Source: Paracoccus aurantiacus
GTDB taxonomy: Bacteria > Pseudomonadota > Alphaproteobacteria > Rhodobacterales > Rhodobacteraceae
Assembly: GCF_007993065.1 (NCBI RefSeq)
Contig: NZ_VOPL01000002.1
Location: 496,001-560,000 of the forward strand
Direction of reading: 5' to 3'
DNA: 64,000 bases
Positions within the stretch are counted from its first letter, which is position 1; each line of letters begins with the position of its first letter. Below are positions 1 through 9,845 of the stretch, one piece after another. The translations under genes were made by a program, and so were the position numbers. The notes beneath the pieces are model-generated. The model worked only from the letters and a program-made list of their open reading frames with translations, ran no database searches and was not told where the DNA came from.

Positions 1-879
1 CCTGTCGGGCAATCGGGCGAGATGGTGTTCGACAAGCTGGCTGCCCCGCAGCGGCTGATGCTAAGCCGTATTCACCGGCAGGCGGGCGACAGCCCAATCC
101 TTGATCTGGCCCATGCGCTGGCGGATGACAGCCTGGATTTCAACGGGTTCGAGCGCATGGTCCGCGATGCCGCCGCCCGCGATGACCGGGTGATCTGGGC
201 CGAACGTGTCGAATCTGACCTGATGTCGCGCAGCCCTGTGCTGGTCTGGCGCAATGCCACCCGCATCCGCCTGATCACCGCATTCCGCGCCGCATATGGC
301 GCGCCCGGCGATCAGCTTCTGCCGGGCGAGCCGCTGATCTGCGACGGTCTTGAACTGCCGCTGAAGCACCGCAACAAACGCATAGATCTGGAGGCGCGCG
401 GACTTATCAAGGGGGCGCAGGTGGTCTATCTGGGGCCGGGGAAGAAACCCGGCTTCTCGCGCCTGCATGTGATCGGCGCCGAGGAGCCACGGCTGTCGGC
501 CGCGTCGATCGTGAAGATCGAGACTCCGGACGAGGAAGAGCCTTTTATCCCCTTCGCCGCGCGCATGGGTGCAAGCTTCCTGCATGGTGCCGCGGTCACG
601 ATCCACAAGGCGCAGGGCTCGCAATGGCCCGATGTTCAGGTCTTCGCGCCCGATATTTCCGCGGCGGCATGGTCAGGTCGCAGCGAGGCCGGAATTCCGC
701 TGTGGAAGCGGCTGACCTATGTTGCGATCACCCGCGCGCAGGAACGGCTTCACTGGGTGACACGCGCGCGGCTTGCGCGCCCGGCCGGGCCGCTTGGGGT
801 GGACGATCTGGAAATGCCCGTCGCGCCGCTTGAATTGCGCGCGACAGAGGACGAGGCAGGTCAGGAAGCAGCGGGCTGA
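1..879 (+). CDS. RecD-like ATP-dependent DNA helicase, C-terminal part (5' end outside window)
   Basis: The frame is already open at base 1, so this is the last 292 residues of a longer protein; the first ATG inside the window (22) is not a natural start. The C-terminal third carries the UvrD_C_2 type helicase signature: VTIHKAQGSQWPDV (motif V region) and TYVAITRAQERLHWV (motif VI with the arginine that contacts ATP). This places it in superfamily 1, RecD/TraA-like helicases, often annotated as ATP-dependent exonuclease. The Walker A part would lie upstream of the window. It converges with the EcsC-family gene, whose stop lies 11 bases away. Confidence 0.75.
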   Translation, partial: PVGQSGEMVFDKLAAPQRLMLSRIHRQAGDSPILDLAHALADDSLDFNGFERMVRDAAARDDRVIWAERVESDLMSRSPVLVWRNATRIRLITAFRAAYGAPGDQLLPGEPLICDGLELPLKHRNKRIDLEARGLIKGAQVVYLGPGKKPGFSRLHVIGAEEPRLSAASIVKIETPDEEEPFIPFAARMGASFLHGAAVTIHKAQGSQWPDVQVFAPDISAAAWSGRSEAGIPLWKRLTYVAITRAQERLHWVTRARLARPAGPLGVDDLEMPVAPLELRATEDEAGQEAAG

Positions 880-889
880 GCGGCCCTGT

Positions 890-1693
890 TCAGGCGCGCG
901 GACGCGCGTCCGGGACGCTGCCCTGTTCCAGCGACTTGATTCTGGTTTGCAGCCGCTCGACAAGCGCCTCTCGCGGGATGCCCGTTTCGTTTGACAGCCG
1001 CATCAGGCCGAACTGGACGCGCGCGAGTTCCTGATAATAGCGCGCGAACGTATAGTTGATGCCCGCGCCGGCAACCGCGCCCAGCACCGGCACTGCCTGC
1101 GCGCCGACTTTCGTGAGCAGCCGCGCCGCGATCTGGGGCGCAAAGCGCGTCACCAGCGACTGCAGCGTACGCCCGCTGATTGCCAGACGGGCAGCCAGAA
1201 GCGCGGTGTCGGTTGCGTCATCTTCGTCCAGAGGGCCGCCCGTCGCGAAAATGCGCAGCGCCTCGGCCCGGATCGCGTCGTCGCGCGTATCCAGACCGTG
1301 TTCGTCTGCGATTTCCAGAATGGCGCGCAACAGGATCGTGACCGTAACCGGAAGTTCGATCAGCGCGCCGGTGATCCCGGCCGCACCGCCAATCGCGCCC
1401 GCTGCCGTGGTGCCCAGCCTGTTGAACCAATCCCCCCTGTCGCGCATCACCCCGCGCGATGCCGATGCGATGCGGAACGTCCGGTTCAGCGCCGAGGCGA
1501 CAGCACGGTCGATGCGCTTGCGCAGAAAGTCGGGCAGATGCTGGATCAGCTGCTCGCCACCCCCGCCGACGCGGTCAAGGATGTCCATGCCCAGGCCCCG
1601 CGCATCCACATAGCGACGGGCGAGGCGGTCAATTTCCTTCAGCACGGATTCGTCCGTGATCGGGGGCAGTACGACCTGCTTGGCTTCAGCCAT
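890..1693 (-). CDS. EcsC family protein
   Basis: A 267-residue protein resembling the EcsC family. It has an N-terminal charged part followed by a small-residue, hydrophobic stretch (AAGAIGGAAGITGALIELPV) and a second one near the C-terminus (VPVLGAVAGAGINYTFARY), so membrane association is likely. Start chosen at ATG 1693, eight bases inside the end of the upstream acetyltransferase gene and about nine bases after AAAGG; the longer frame to 1927 would overlap that gene completely in another frame. Overlap with the GNAT gene suggests co-transcription. The biochemical role of EcsC-type proteins in Gram-negatives is not known. Confidence 0.75.
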   Translation of the reverse strand: MAEAKQVVLPPITDESVLKEIDRLARRYVDARGLGMDILDRVGGGGEQLIQHLPDFLRKRIDRAVASALNRTFRIASASRGVMRDRGDWFNRLGTTAAGAIGGAAGITGALIELPVTVTILLRAILEIADEHGLDTRDDAIRAEALRIFATGGPLDEDDATDTALLAARLAISGRTLQSLVTRFAPQIAARLLTKVGAQAVPVLGAVAGAGINYTFARYYQELARVQFGLMRLSNETGIPREALVERLQTRIKSLEQGSVPDARPRA

Positions 1694-2270
1694 GCGGTTC
1701 ATCCTTTCGCAGCACGATCTCCCGGCAATTGCCGGTCTTCGGGATCTCGTCACGCACATGCTCGGTTTCAAGGTCGTTTTCGCGCATGACCGGACCCGAG
1801 ATATCAACCCATGCGCCGGGTCGAAGTTCCAGCCCCAGCACCCGGTCGGGGTTGGTCGGTGGCGGCATTTCGACAGCGTCCAGTTTTTCGAACCCGAAAC
1901 GCGAATAATAGGGCGCGTCGCCGACAAGCATGACCCGCGCCCAGCCGAGATCGCGCGCCCTTCCCAGACTTTCCTGCATCAGCCAGGCGCCCAGCCCTTC
2001 GCCCTGTGCGGTCGGGTGGACGGCGATCGGGCCAAGCAGAAGCACCGCGTGGCCTGCGACGCGCACCGGCCAGAACCGGATCGCGGCGCGGATTGCGCCG
2101 TCCTGACGCAGCAGCAGGCACAATTCGCGCACCGGATCGACCCCGTCGCGCAGGCGATAGGACGACAGCGCCGTGCGCCCCGGCGCGAAGCACAGATCCA
2201 TAAGCGTTTCGACCTCGTGCCAGTCCTCGGGCCGTTCCTCGCAGAGTTCCACCGCTTTTCCCCGCCGCAT
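1686..2270 (-). CDS. GNAT family N-acetyltransferase
   Basis: A 194-residue acyl-CoA transferase. The GNAT acetyl-CoA pyrophosphate-binding loop is visible as QGEGLG inside HPTAQGEGLGAWLMQ, preceded by the beta-strand LLLGPIAV and followed by ARVMLVGDAPYYSRFGFE, the typical C-terminal GNAT strand-loop. This pattern matches the YhbS-like branch of predicted acetyltransferases; the acceptor substrate cannot be told. First gene of a two-gene unit with the EcsC-family gene (8-base overlap). A competing long reverse frame over 1804-2946 is a shadow. Confidence 0.8.
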   Translation of the reverse strand: MRRGKAVELCEERPEDWHEVETLMDLCFAPGRTALSSYRLRDGVDPVRELCLLLRQDGAIRAAIRFWPVRVAGHAVLLLGPIAVHPTAQGEGLGAWLMQESLGRARDLGWARVMLVGDAPYYSRFGFEKLDAVEMPPPTNPDRVLGLELRPGAWVDISGPVMRENDLETEHVRDEIPKTGNCREIVLRKDEPHG

Positions 2271-2373
2271 CGCGCAACAACGGCGCGATTGCTAACACGT
2301 CAGCCGGCAGTTGCAAGAATCCGGTGGACGCTAGACCGGGGCAAAGGCAGGATGCGCCCGGCAGACAGGAGAT

Positions 2374-2976
2374 GTGATGTTCTACCGACCCGAGACAGGC
2401 CACGGCCTGCCCCATAATCCGTTCAATGCGATCATCGCACCGCGCCCCGTGGGCTGGATTTCGACCCGTGGGTCGGACGGCGACAACCTTGCCCCTTACA
2501 GCTTCTTCAATGCGATTGCCTATGTCCCGCCGCAGGTCATGTTCGCATCGACCACCGCGAAATCTGACCGACCCGGCATGAAGGACACGCTTGCGCATAT
2601 CGCGGAAACCGGGGTGTTTTGCGTCAACATCGCCTCGGCGGCGCTGATCGACCAGATGAACGCCTCGAGCGCGGCGCTGCCCGCCGGCGTCAGCGAATTC
2701 GAGGTCGCGGGAATCGACGCAGCCGACTGCACCACAATCGACTGCCCTCGGGTCGCCGCCTCTCCCGCATCTCTCGAATGCCGCGCCACCCGCGTGCAGC
2801 GACTGCCGGGCGATGCGAACTGGCTGGTCATCGGGACTGTGACCGGCGTTCACCTGCGCGACGACTGCATTCAGGACGGAAGGTTCGACCTGCAGAAGGA
2901 CGGGTGGCTGGCGCGCATGGGCTATCGCGACTATGCGGCCGTTCACGACATCTTCGAACTGGAGCGCCCGGAATGA
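2374..2976 (+). CDS. flavin reductase family protein (FMN-binding)
   Basis: A 200-residue protein of the flavin reductase-like, FMN-binding split-barrel family. The N-terminal half has the family pattern [16 protein letters not shown] followed by [16 protein letters not shown] and the phosphate-binding region [20 protein letters not shown]. Members reduce free flavin with NAD(P)H or serve as flavoenzymes of unknown substrate. The start ATG follows GGAGATGTG. Its TGA overlaps the apt ATG (ATGA), so translation of the two is probably coupled. Confidence 0.85.
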   Translation: MMFYRPETGHGLPHNPFNAIIAPRPVGWISTRGSDGDNLAPYSFFNAIAYVPPQVMFASTTAKSDRPGMKDTLAHIAETGVFCVNIASAALIDQMNASSAALPAGVSEFEVAGIDAADCTTIDCPRVAASPASLECRATRVQRLPGDANWLVIGTVTGVHLRDDCIQDGRFDLQKDGWLARMGYRDYAAVHDIFELERPE

Positions 2977-3509
2977 CGCAAAAGACCGTCAAGGACTATA
3001 TCCGCAGCATCTATGACTTCCCTCATGAGGGAATCATTTTCCGCGATGTCACGACGCTGTTCGCCGATGCGCGCGGCTTCCGGATGGCGATTGACCAGCT
3101 TCTGACGCCTTATGCGGGCGAGCGCATCGACAAGGTCGTGGGGCTGGAAGCGCGGGGCTTCATTCTGGGTGGCGCGGTCGCACATCAGCTTTCGACGGGC
3201 TTCGTTCCGATCCGCAAGAAGGGGAAATTGCCGGGCACCGTGATCTCGGAAGCCTACGAACTTGAATATGGCGAGGCCGTGATGGAGATCCATGACGATT
3301 CGCTGCAGCCGGGCGAGCGGGTGCTGATTGTTGACGACCTGCTTGCGACCGGCGGCACGGCAGAGGCCGGGATCAAGCTGTGCCGACGGCTGGGGGCAGA
3401 AGTGATCGGCTGCGCCTTCGTCATCGACCTGCCAGAGCTTGGCGGCGGCAAACGGCTGGCTGCGATGGGGATGCCGGTTCACATTCTGTGCGAGTTCGAG
3501 GGTGCCTGA
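2973..3509 (+). CDS. apt: adenine phosphoribosyltransferase
   Basis: A 178-residue type I phosphoribosyltransferase making AMP from adenine and PRPP (purine salvage, cytosol). The PRPP-binding loop [17 protein letters not shown] is present with the conserved DD and TGG, as are FRDVTTLF near the N-terminus and [10 protein letters not shown]. Length is normal for Apt. Start at ATG 2973 gives the conserved [18 protein letters not shown]-terminus and overlaps the preceding stop by ATGA; the longer upstream frame reads antisense-like sequence and is rejected. The stop overlaps the next gene. Confidence 0.95.
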   Translation: MTQKTVKDYIRSIYDFPHEGIIFRDVTTLFADARGFRMAIDQLLTPYAGERIDKVVGLEARGFILGGAVAHQLSTGFVPIRKKGKLPGTVISEAYELEYGEAVMEIHDDSLQPGERVLIVDDLLATGGTAEAGIKLCRRLGAEVIGCAFVIDLPELGGGKRLAAMGMPVHILCEFEGA

Positions 3510-4422
3510 TAACGCGCGTCCGCTCGCCGCCTCCGCCGCCACCACGGCCGAGCGTGCGAACCTGATCGGGGGGCTGTGGATGGTCGCCTCGATGGCCGCA
3601 TTCGCGGTCGAGGATGTGTTCATCAAATCCGCCGCTCAGGCCTTGCCCACGGCAGAGGTTTTGCTGCTGTTCGGCATCGGCGGTGCCATCGTATTCGCGC
3701 TGGTGGCAGCCATCAGCGGTCAGCGCCTCATGTCTCCTGAAGTCTTGTCGCGCCCGATGCAGGTGCGCATGGTCTTTGAAATCATCGGCCGGCTTTTCTA
3801 TACCCTGTCGATTGCACTGACACCGTTATCCGCGACAACCGTGATCCTTCAGGCGACGCCGCTTGTGGTCGTCGCGGGTGCTGCGCTGGTTTTTGGCGAG
3901 AAGGTGGGCATCCGGCGCTGGCTTGCCATCCTGATCGGGCTTGCGGGCGTGATGATTATCCTGAAGCCCGGCACGAACGGCTTTTCTGCGCTGTCGATCC
4001 TTGCCGTGCTGGGCATGCTCGGCTTTGCGGGGCGCGACCTTGCCAGCCGGGCGGCACCCGCGGGGCTTGGGACCGCAATCCTGGGATTTTACGGCTTCCT
4101 GGGCATCGTTCTGGCCGGTGTCATCTATGCGCTTTGGGATCGCCCAGAATTCGTCTTGCCCCAGGCGCGGACCGTGCTGGTACTTGTTTGCGCCGTCTGT
4201 GCCGGTGTCAGCGCCTATGCCTGCCTGATGAAGGCGATGCGCACGGGCGAAGTATCCGCCGTCACGCCTTTCCGCTATTCCCGCCTGCTGTTCGGCATCG
4301 CCTTCGGCGTGTTCCTGTTCGGCGAAAAGCTCAGTGGCGGGATGATGATCGGATCGGCACTTATTGTCTGTTCGGGGCTGTTCATTCTGTGGCGCGGCAG
4401 AAAGCTGCGCTCGGCAGACTGA
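3502..4422 (+). CDS. DMT superfamily transporter (EamA domain)
   Basis: About 306 residues with ten predicted hydrophobic segments and two EamA repeats, the layout of drug/metabolite transporters of the inner membrane. The second half of repeat one shows [28 protein letters not shown], and the C-terminus [21 protein letters not shown], the usual FGE motif at the end of each repeat. Start proposed at GTG 3502, overlapping the apt stop by eight bases just after GAGG; an ATG at 3439 lies inside apt and is less likely. Substrate unknown. Confidence 0.8.
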   Translation: MPDNARPLAASAATTAERANLIGGLWMVASMAAFAVEDVFIKSAAQALPTAEVLLLFGIGGAIVFALVAAISGQRLMSPEVLSRPMQVRMVFEIIGRLFYTLSIALTPLSATTVILQATPLVVVAGAALVFGEKVGIRRWLAILIGLAGVMIILKPGTNGFSALSILAVLGMLGFAGRDLASRAAPAGLGTAILGFYGFLGIVLAGVIYALWDRPEFVLPQARTVLVLVCAVCAGVSAYACLMKAMRTGEVSAVTPFRYSRLLFGIAFGVFLFGEKLSGGMMIGSALIVCSGLFILWRGRKLRSAD

Positions 4423-4535
4423 TCGGCATACGCGAATTCAGGGGCTTGAGTTCCCGGCGTGCGCAATATCTGCTGATACGCGCCAGCCCGTGCCAGCGAT
4501 CCGGTATTCACGCGATTAGCATTGGAAGAATTTTG

Positions 4536-5843
4536 ATGAAGAACAGTGTCTCAACAGCCATTCTGCTGGCTCTCCTGGCCGCATCCCAGCCCGCACTCGC
4601 CCAGACGCAAGCGCCGGGTGCCGCCGCAGGGGGCGGTCCCGCGGTCAATTCGACCGTCTTTTCGACAGAGCACATCACGTCGCTGACCTCTGTGACCGAG
4701 GTATTCGGTCGCAGCCAGCGGCTTACGGCAGCGATACTTGAATACGACGTCCCGGTTGCGAATGATGCGCTTGATCCGGCGCTATACACTGTCGCCGACC
4801 GCACGATATTAAGGGTCTATGCCAATGATCGCGCAGAAAAAGCCGATCAGGGGGCTGACGGGTCGTTCGTCGTGCTGGAGCTTGAGCCCGATGATCCGGC
4901 GGCAGTCGTCTATGCGCCTGGGGTCGACGAGCCGGCGCAGGCCGTGGTGTCGCAGGTGCAGCCTGTCACAACAGTTGCCGGCGACAGTATCGCGCCGACA
5001 GAGACCGCGCTGATCAATACGCGGCAAACCAATCTGATCGTCGACGATTTCCGCCAATTCCGCTTCACTGATCCCGAAACCGGGCTGATCCTGAACTATA
5101 ACCTGTTCATCCCGGCCGATTATGACCCCGCGCAGCGCTATCCGCTGGTGCTGTTCATGCATGACGCAGGTGTGACTGGCACGAACCCCATGCGCACGCT
5201 GGAACAGGGCCTGGGCGCCGTGGCGTTCGCAAGCCCCGAGGATCAGGAAAAACATCCCTCGTTCGTGCTTGCCCCGCAATATCCCGTCGCTCTGGCCAAT
5301 GATGCGTCACAGACCTCTGTCTATGCGGATGTGACGGTTCGGCTGATCGAGGCCTTGCAGCGCGACTACAGCCTTGACGCGGACCGGCTTTATACGACCG
5401 GGCAATCCGGTGGCTGCATGACGTCTATTGCGATGAACATTAAATATCCCGACCTGTTTGCAGCCTCGCTTCTGGTTGCGGGGCAATGGGATACTTCGGT
5501 CGTGGCACCGCTGGCAGATGACAATATTTTCGCAATCGTCTCTCAGGATGATGCGAAGGCCTATCCGGGGATGACCGCAATCATGGATGTCCTTGCTGAC
5601 AACGGTGCCAGCATCACCCGTGCCGAGTGGGACGGACGTGCGAGCCCACAGGAATTCGCGGCCGACGTGGCAGCGCTGCGGGAAGCTGGCGCAGACAGCA
5701 ATGTGCTTTTCGTCTCGTTTGCGAAAGGCACGGTGATCCCGGAAGGCGAAAGCAGCGAAGGGGCGGCGGGTCACGTCAATACATGGCGCATCGCCTATGG
5801 TATCGAGGGTCTGCGGGACTGGCTTTTCGATCAGTCGAAATAG
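4536..5843 (+). CDS. secreted alpha/beta-hydrolase (EstA-like esterase with N-terminal Ig-like domain)
   Basis: A 435-residue exported enzyme. Residues 1-23 form a signal peptide (MKNSVSTAILLALLAASQPALAQ). Residues about 40-140 resemble the Ig-like N-terminal domain of EstA-type esterases; residues 165-435 are an alpha/beta-hydrolase fold with the nucleophile elbow GQSGGC (Ser in GxSGG), an upstream YPLVLFMHDAG oxyanion strand and a likely catalytic His in AAGHVNTW near the end. Such proteins are annotated as prolyl oligopeptidase-like or polyhydroxybutyrate depolymerase-like esterases; substrate not determinable. ATG 4536 is chosen because it yields the signal peptide. It stands alone, convergent with the MFS gene. 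Confidence 0.8.
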   Translation: MKNSVSTAILLALLAASQPALAQTQAPGAAAGGGPAVNSTVFSTEHITSLTSVTEVFGRSQRLTAAILEYDVPVANDALDPALYTVADRTILRVYANDRAEKADQGADGSFVVLELEPDDPAAVVYAPGVDEPAQAVVSQVQPVTTVAGDSIAPTETALINTRQTNLIVDDFRQFRFTDPETGLILNYNLFIPADYDPAQRYPLVLFMHDAGVTGTNPMRTLEQGLGAVAFASPEDQEKHPSFVLAPQYPVALANDASQTSVYADVTVRLIEALQRDYSLDADRLYTTGQSGGCMTSIAMNIKYPDLFAASLLVAGQWDTSVVAPLADDNIFAIVSQDDAKAYPGMTAIMDVLADNGASITRAEWDGRASPQEFAADVAALREAGADSNVLFVSFAKGTVIPEGESSEGAAGHVNTWRIAYGIEGLRDWLFDQSK

Positions 5844-5854
5844 CGGCCGCAGCT

Positions 5855-7483
5855 TCACATCACGTCGATCTTTCCGCGCAGCGGCACATCCGCATGCGAG
5901 GCGACGTTATGACGTTCGATCAGTCGGTGAACATGCGGGCCGCCGTCGTCAAGGTGCAGCCTGTGCAGCGCTTCGGTCACGGAGGAATCGGTGACCGTGC
6001 GCCGGGTGTTATGGCGGATGTAATCGTCCCAGGTCGCGATGTGATAGCTTTCCGACCAGTGATCGGGCTTTTCCAGATCGCGCAGCAGCACCCATGAACG
6101 CGCACCGTCGCGGCGGCGGATATCGCGACGCTTGACCATCAGCGACAGGAATTCCTCGGTATCCTCGGGGGCGATGTGGTAATCCACCATAATCATGATC
6201 GGCCCCGAGCGACCGCGCAGATCCAGACCCAGCACCGGCTCGCGGAAGCGATTTGCGGGTGACAGGTCGGACTGGCTGAATTCGGGCATCGGAAGGAAGA
6301 AACCGATCGCGGCGGCGAACAGCAGCGCACAGGCGGCGCCAAGCAGCGCCATCTCGAACCCATAGGCCTGCGCAACCGATCCCCACAGCCATGCCCCTGC
6401 CGCCATGCCGCCGAAAGTGACGGTCTGATACAGCGCCAGCGCCCGCGCCACGACCCAACGCGGCGTGGACAGCTGGACGGACACGTTGAACAGCGACAGC
6501 ACGATCACCCAGGCCATGCCGGCGGGAAAGATCGCCAGCGCCTGCACCCATACATTGCTGCTGAGCCCGAGGATCGTCATTGCCGCGGCAAACAGAATCA
6601 TGCCCAGCCGAACGATCCACTCGTTGCTGAAACGGGCGCGGATGCGCGTATTGGTCAGCGCACCGATGATCGCACCCGCGCCAAAGCAGCCAAGCAGGAT
6701 GCCGAACAGCAGCGATCCGCCGCCCGGATGCGACTTGGCCACCAGCGGCAGCAGTGCCATCAGCGTTGCTGCGGCAAGGCCGAAGGCGCAGGCACGGGTC
6801 AGCACGCGCACCAGATTCGGCGACAGCGCGACATAGCGCAGACCGGCACCAACGGCAGACACGAACGGTTCTCGGGCGGTGGTGCGGGGCGGATAGCCCG
6901 GCTTCCAGCGCGACATGGCGATCAGCAGTGGGACATAGCTGAAGGCATTGACGATGAACCCCATCGCAGCGCCCCAGGCCGCCACGATCAGACCGCCAGC
7001 CGCCGGGCCGACCGACCGCATCAGATTGAACCCGACAGAGTTCAGCGTCACCGCTTGCGGCAGGTCGTCGCGCGGGACAAGATCGCCCATCGAGGCCTGC
7101 CACGGCGGATTGTAAAGCGCCTGTCCAAGCCCGATCAGGAAGGTGAAGGCCAGCAGCAACCACGGCGTGATCGAGCCGGTCCAGGCGACAAAGGCCAGCA
7201 GCGCTGACATCGCAGCCATGAAGCTGATCGCCGCCATCATGATCTGGCGGCGGTCGAAGATGTCGGACAGCGCCCCTGACACCAGCGCAAACAGCATGAT
7301 CGGAAGGGTGTTCGACGCCTGAACGAGCGCGATGAGTGTCGCGTTCGTTGTCAGCTGCGTCATCAGCCAGGCCGCGCTGACCGCCTGCACCAATCCCCCG
7401 AAATTCGAGACCAGCGTAGCTGTCCACAGCGTGCGAAAGGCCGGATGGCGAAAAGGGGCGAAGGTTGAAACGGACGAGGGCAT
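5855..7483 (-). CDS. MFS transporter (MFS_3 / enterobactin-exporter-like) with C-terminal soluble domain
   Basis: A 542-residue transporter. Residues 1 to about 400 hold about twelve membrane helices with the MFS_3 pattern (FRTLWTATLVSNFGGLVQAVSAAWL; LSDIFDRRQIMM as the loop 2-3 signature). The last 135 residues are hydrophilic and resemble the antibiotic-monooxygenase-like tail (MVDYHIAPEDTEEFLSLM, SWVLLRDLEKPDHW) that accompanies this family. Start ATG 7483 is preferred; the frame extends to a TTG at 7519 but that lies inside a terminator hairpin. The gene begins only 17 bases after the T-run of the glsB terminator on the same strand, so its own promoter position is unclear. Confidence 0.85.
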   Translation of the reverse strand: MPSSVSTFAPFRHPAFRTLWTATLVSNFGGLVQAVSAAWLMTQLTTNATLIALVQASNTLPIMLFALVSGALSDIFDRRQIMMAAISFMAAMSALLAFVAWTGSITPWLLLAFTFLIGLGQALYNPPWQASMGDLVPRDDLPQAVTLNSVGFNLMRSVGPAAGGLIVAAWGAAMGFIVNAFSYVPLLIAMSRWKPGYPPRTTAREPFVSAVGAGLRYVALSPNLVRVLTRACAFGLAAATLMALLPLVAKSHPGGGSLLFGILLGCFGAGAIIGALTNTRIRARFSNEWIVRLGMILFAAAMTILGLSSNVWVQALAIFPAGMAWVIVLSLFNVSVQLSTPRWVVARALALYQTVTFGGMAAGAWLWGSVAQAYGFEMALLGAACALLFAAAIGFFLPMPEFSQSDLSPANRFREPVLGLDLRGRSGPIMIMVDYHIAPEDTEEFLSLMVKRRDIRRRDGARSWVLLRDLEKPDHWSESYHIATWDDYIRHNTRRTVTDSSVTEALHRLHLDDGGPHVHRLIERHNVASHADVPLRGKIDVM

Positions 7484-7499
7484 CGGCGTCAGGATGTCC

Positions 7500-7536
7500 A
7501 AAAAAACGACCCCCCGCAAGCGGCTTGCGAGGGGTC
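7500..7536 (-). terminator. Rho-independent terminator of the GlsB-type gene
   Basis: On the minus strand a stem of about 13 bp with one mismatch (GACCCC-C-CGCAA pairing with TTGCG-A-GGGGTC, bases 7508-7536) is followed by seven T (complement of 7506-7500). No T-run follows on the plus strand, so it is unidirectional. Confidence 0.85.
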
Positions 7537-7600
7537 TGGTGCTATTTCCGTCCCGCCGACCGCGCAGCCTTCAGGCCGGGCGGCGTCGGGTCCAGCCGTA

Positions 7601-7855
7601 TCAGGTCGCGCGGTTGATCAGGCGCAGCAGCACCAGCAGGATAACGGCACCGATGGTGGCGTAGATGATCGAGCCGATGACATTCGTGCCTTCACCGGCA
7701 CCCATGCCAAGCGCCGGGAACAGGAACGAGGCGATCAGCGCCCCGACGATCCCGACAACGATGTTGACCAGGACGCCCTGGCCGTGACCTTTGACAATCT
7801 GGCCTGCAAGCCAGCCAGCGATTGCACCGACGATAATCGCAACGATTAGACCCAT
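7601..7855 (-). CDS. GlsB/YeaQ/YmgE family stress-response membrane protein
   Basis: An 84-residue, glycine-rich inner-membrane protein with three hydrophobic helices: GLIVAIIVGAIAGWLAGQIVKG, VNIVVGIVGALIASFLF and VIGSIIYATIGAVILLVLLRLI. This is the transglycosylase-associated/GlsB family, linked to stress in many bacteria, with no known activity. ATG 7855 is chosen because AAGGGG lies at the right distance and because the family starts with this helix; the upstream TTG/ATG extension is not conserved-looking. Monocistronic by its terminator and divergent from the nuo operon. Confidence 0.9.
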   Translation of the reverse strand: MGLIVAIIVGAIAGWLAGQIVKGHGQGVLVNIVVGIVGALIASFLFPALGMGAGEGTNVIGSIIYATIGAVILLVLLRLINRAT

Positions 7856-7954
7856 GGAAGTCCCCTTCAGTTTTGCTTTTCCGACCGGCAATCACAGTGC
7901 ATTCCGGGCGGTGATGACGTGCATTGAACGCGATCTGGTGAAGTCTGGTTCCAC

Positions 7955-7983
7955 TTGTGCAGGGGTTTTCAGATATTTATCTG
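7955..7983 (+). promoter_or_regulatory. candidate sigma-70 promoter of the nuo operon
   Basis: TTGTGC (7955-7960) and TATCTG (7978-7983) are separated by exactly 17 bases, about 165 bases upstream of nuoA and pointing toward it. This is the only reasonable pair I found in the 291-base divergent spacer; no experimental start is known. Confidence 0.4.
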
Positions 7984-8107
7984 TCGCGCCGCTTCCCCCG
8001 GACAGGCTGCTGGCGCGCGTGGAACCGAAAAGCCCGGCCGGAATTGCACGAGCCTCAGTTGACCCTCTCTGGTGGCGGGGATAAACGGGGCAGTAGCCCA
8101 ACCCAAA

Positions 8108-8127
8108 CGCAACCGGGCCCGGTTGCG
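8108..8127. promoter_or_regulatory. 20-bp perfect palindrome in the nuoA leader
   Basis: CGCAACCGGGCCCGGTTGCG is a perfect palindrome that ends four bases before the nuoA ribosome-binding site AAGGGAG (8132-8138). It could be an operator or, in RNA, a hairpin next to the Shine-Dalgarno sequence. Confidence 0.6.
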
Positions 8128-8146
8128 GCATAAGGGAGCCTCATCT

Positions 8147-9138
<992 letters not shown>

Positions 9139-9141
9139 GTC

Positions 9142-9768
9142 ATGGCTGTCTATCCCGATACCGACTCGCTGGCCGATCTGGCCGAGCTGATTCAGCTTCG
9201 TTTTGGCGATGATGTCCTGGCGACCGAAATCGCCTTCGATGAACTGAACGTCACCGCCTCGCTTTCGGGGCTGCTGCGTCTGATCGAGTTTCTGCAGTCC
9301 GACACGAATTGCCGGTTCTCGACGCTGACCGACATTACCGCCGTCGATCACCCCGAACGGCCGGCGCGTTTCGATGTCGTCTATCAAATGCTGTCGATGT
9401 TCAGGAACCAGCGCATCCGGGTCAAGTTCGCCGTGCGGGAGGATGAGATCGTGCCGTCGATCACTGGGCTGTTCCCCGGTGCCAACTGGTATGAGCGTGA
9501 GGTGTTCGATCTGTTCGGCATCATGTTCTCGGGCCACCCGGACCTGCGCCGCATCCTGACCGATTACGGCTTTCGCGGCTTCCCGCTGCGCAAGGATTTT
9601 CCGACAACCGGCTATGTCGAGGTCCGCTATGACGACGCCCTCAAGCGTGTCGTGTACGAGCCGGTGAGGCTGACGCAGGAATATCGTCAGTTCGACTTCC
9701 TGTCCCCGTGGGAGGGCGCGAAATACGTGCTGCCCGGCGACGAGAAGGCGAAGGAGGCGGGCAAATGA
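9142..9768 (+). CDS. nuoC: NADH-quinone oxidoreductase subunit C
   Basis: The 30-kDa subunit (Nqo5) of complex I, 208 residues, soluble, in the hydrogenase-like module that contacts NuoB and NuoD. The family signature [20 protein letters not shown] followed by [17 protein letters not shown] is intact. Separate from nuoD (not fused as in Escherichia coli), as in Paracoccus. The stop codon overlaps a possible micro-ORF (ATGA at 9765). Confidence 0.95.
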   Translation: MAVYPDTDSLADLAELIQLRFGDDVLATEIAFDELNVTASLSGLLRLIEFLQSDTNCRFSTLTDITAVDHPERPARFDVVYQMLSMFRNQRIRVKFAVREDEIVPSITGLFPGANWYEREVFDLFGIMFSGHPDLRRILTDYGFRGFPLRKDFPTTGYVEVRYDDALKRVVYEPVRLTQEYRQFDFLSPWEGAKYVLPGDEKAKEAGK

Positions 9769-9842
9769 CGCGCATCTGCTATCATCTGCGCAGTTCTGCA
9801 ATTCCGTGCCACGCGCCCCGGCGCGCGGCTGCAAGGGGGTAA
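9765..9842 (+). CDS. possible 25-codon micro-ORF between nuoC and nuoD
   Basis: An ATG overlapping the nuoC stop opens a 25-residue frame ([11 protein letters not shown], Arg- and Cys-containing) that ends four bases before the nuoD ATG, across the nuoD Shine-Dalgarno AAGGGGG. The placement would allow coupled translation from nuoC to nuoD. No family is recognised and the frame may be chance. Confidence 0.2.
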   Translation: MTRICYHLRSSAIPCHAPRRAAARG

Positions 9843-9845
9843 GTC

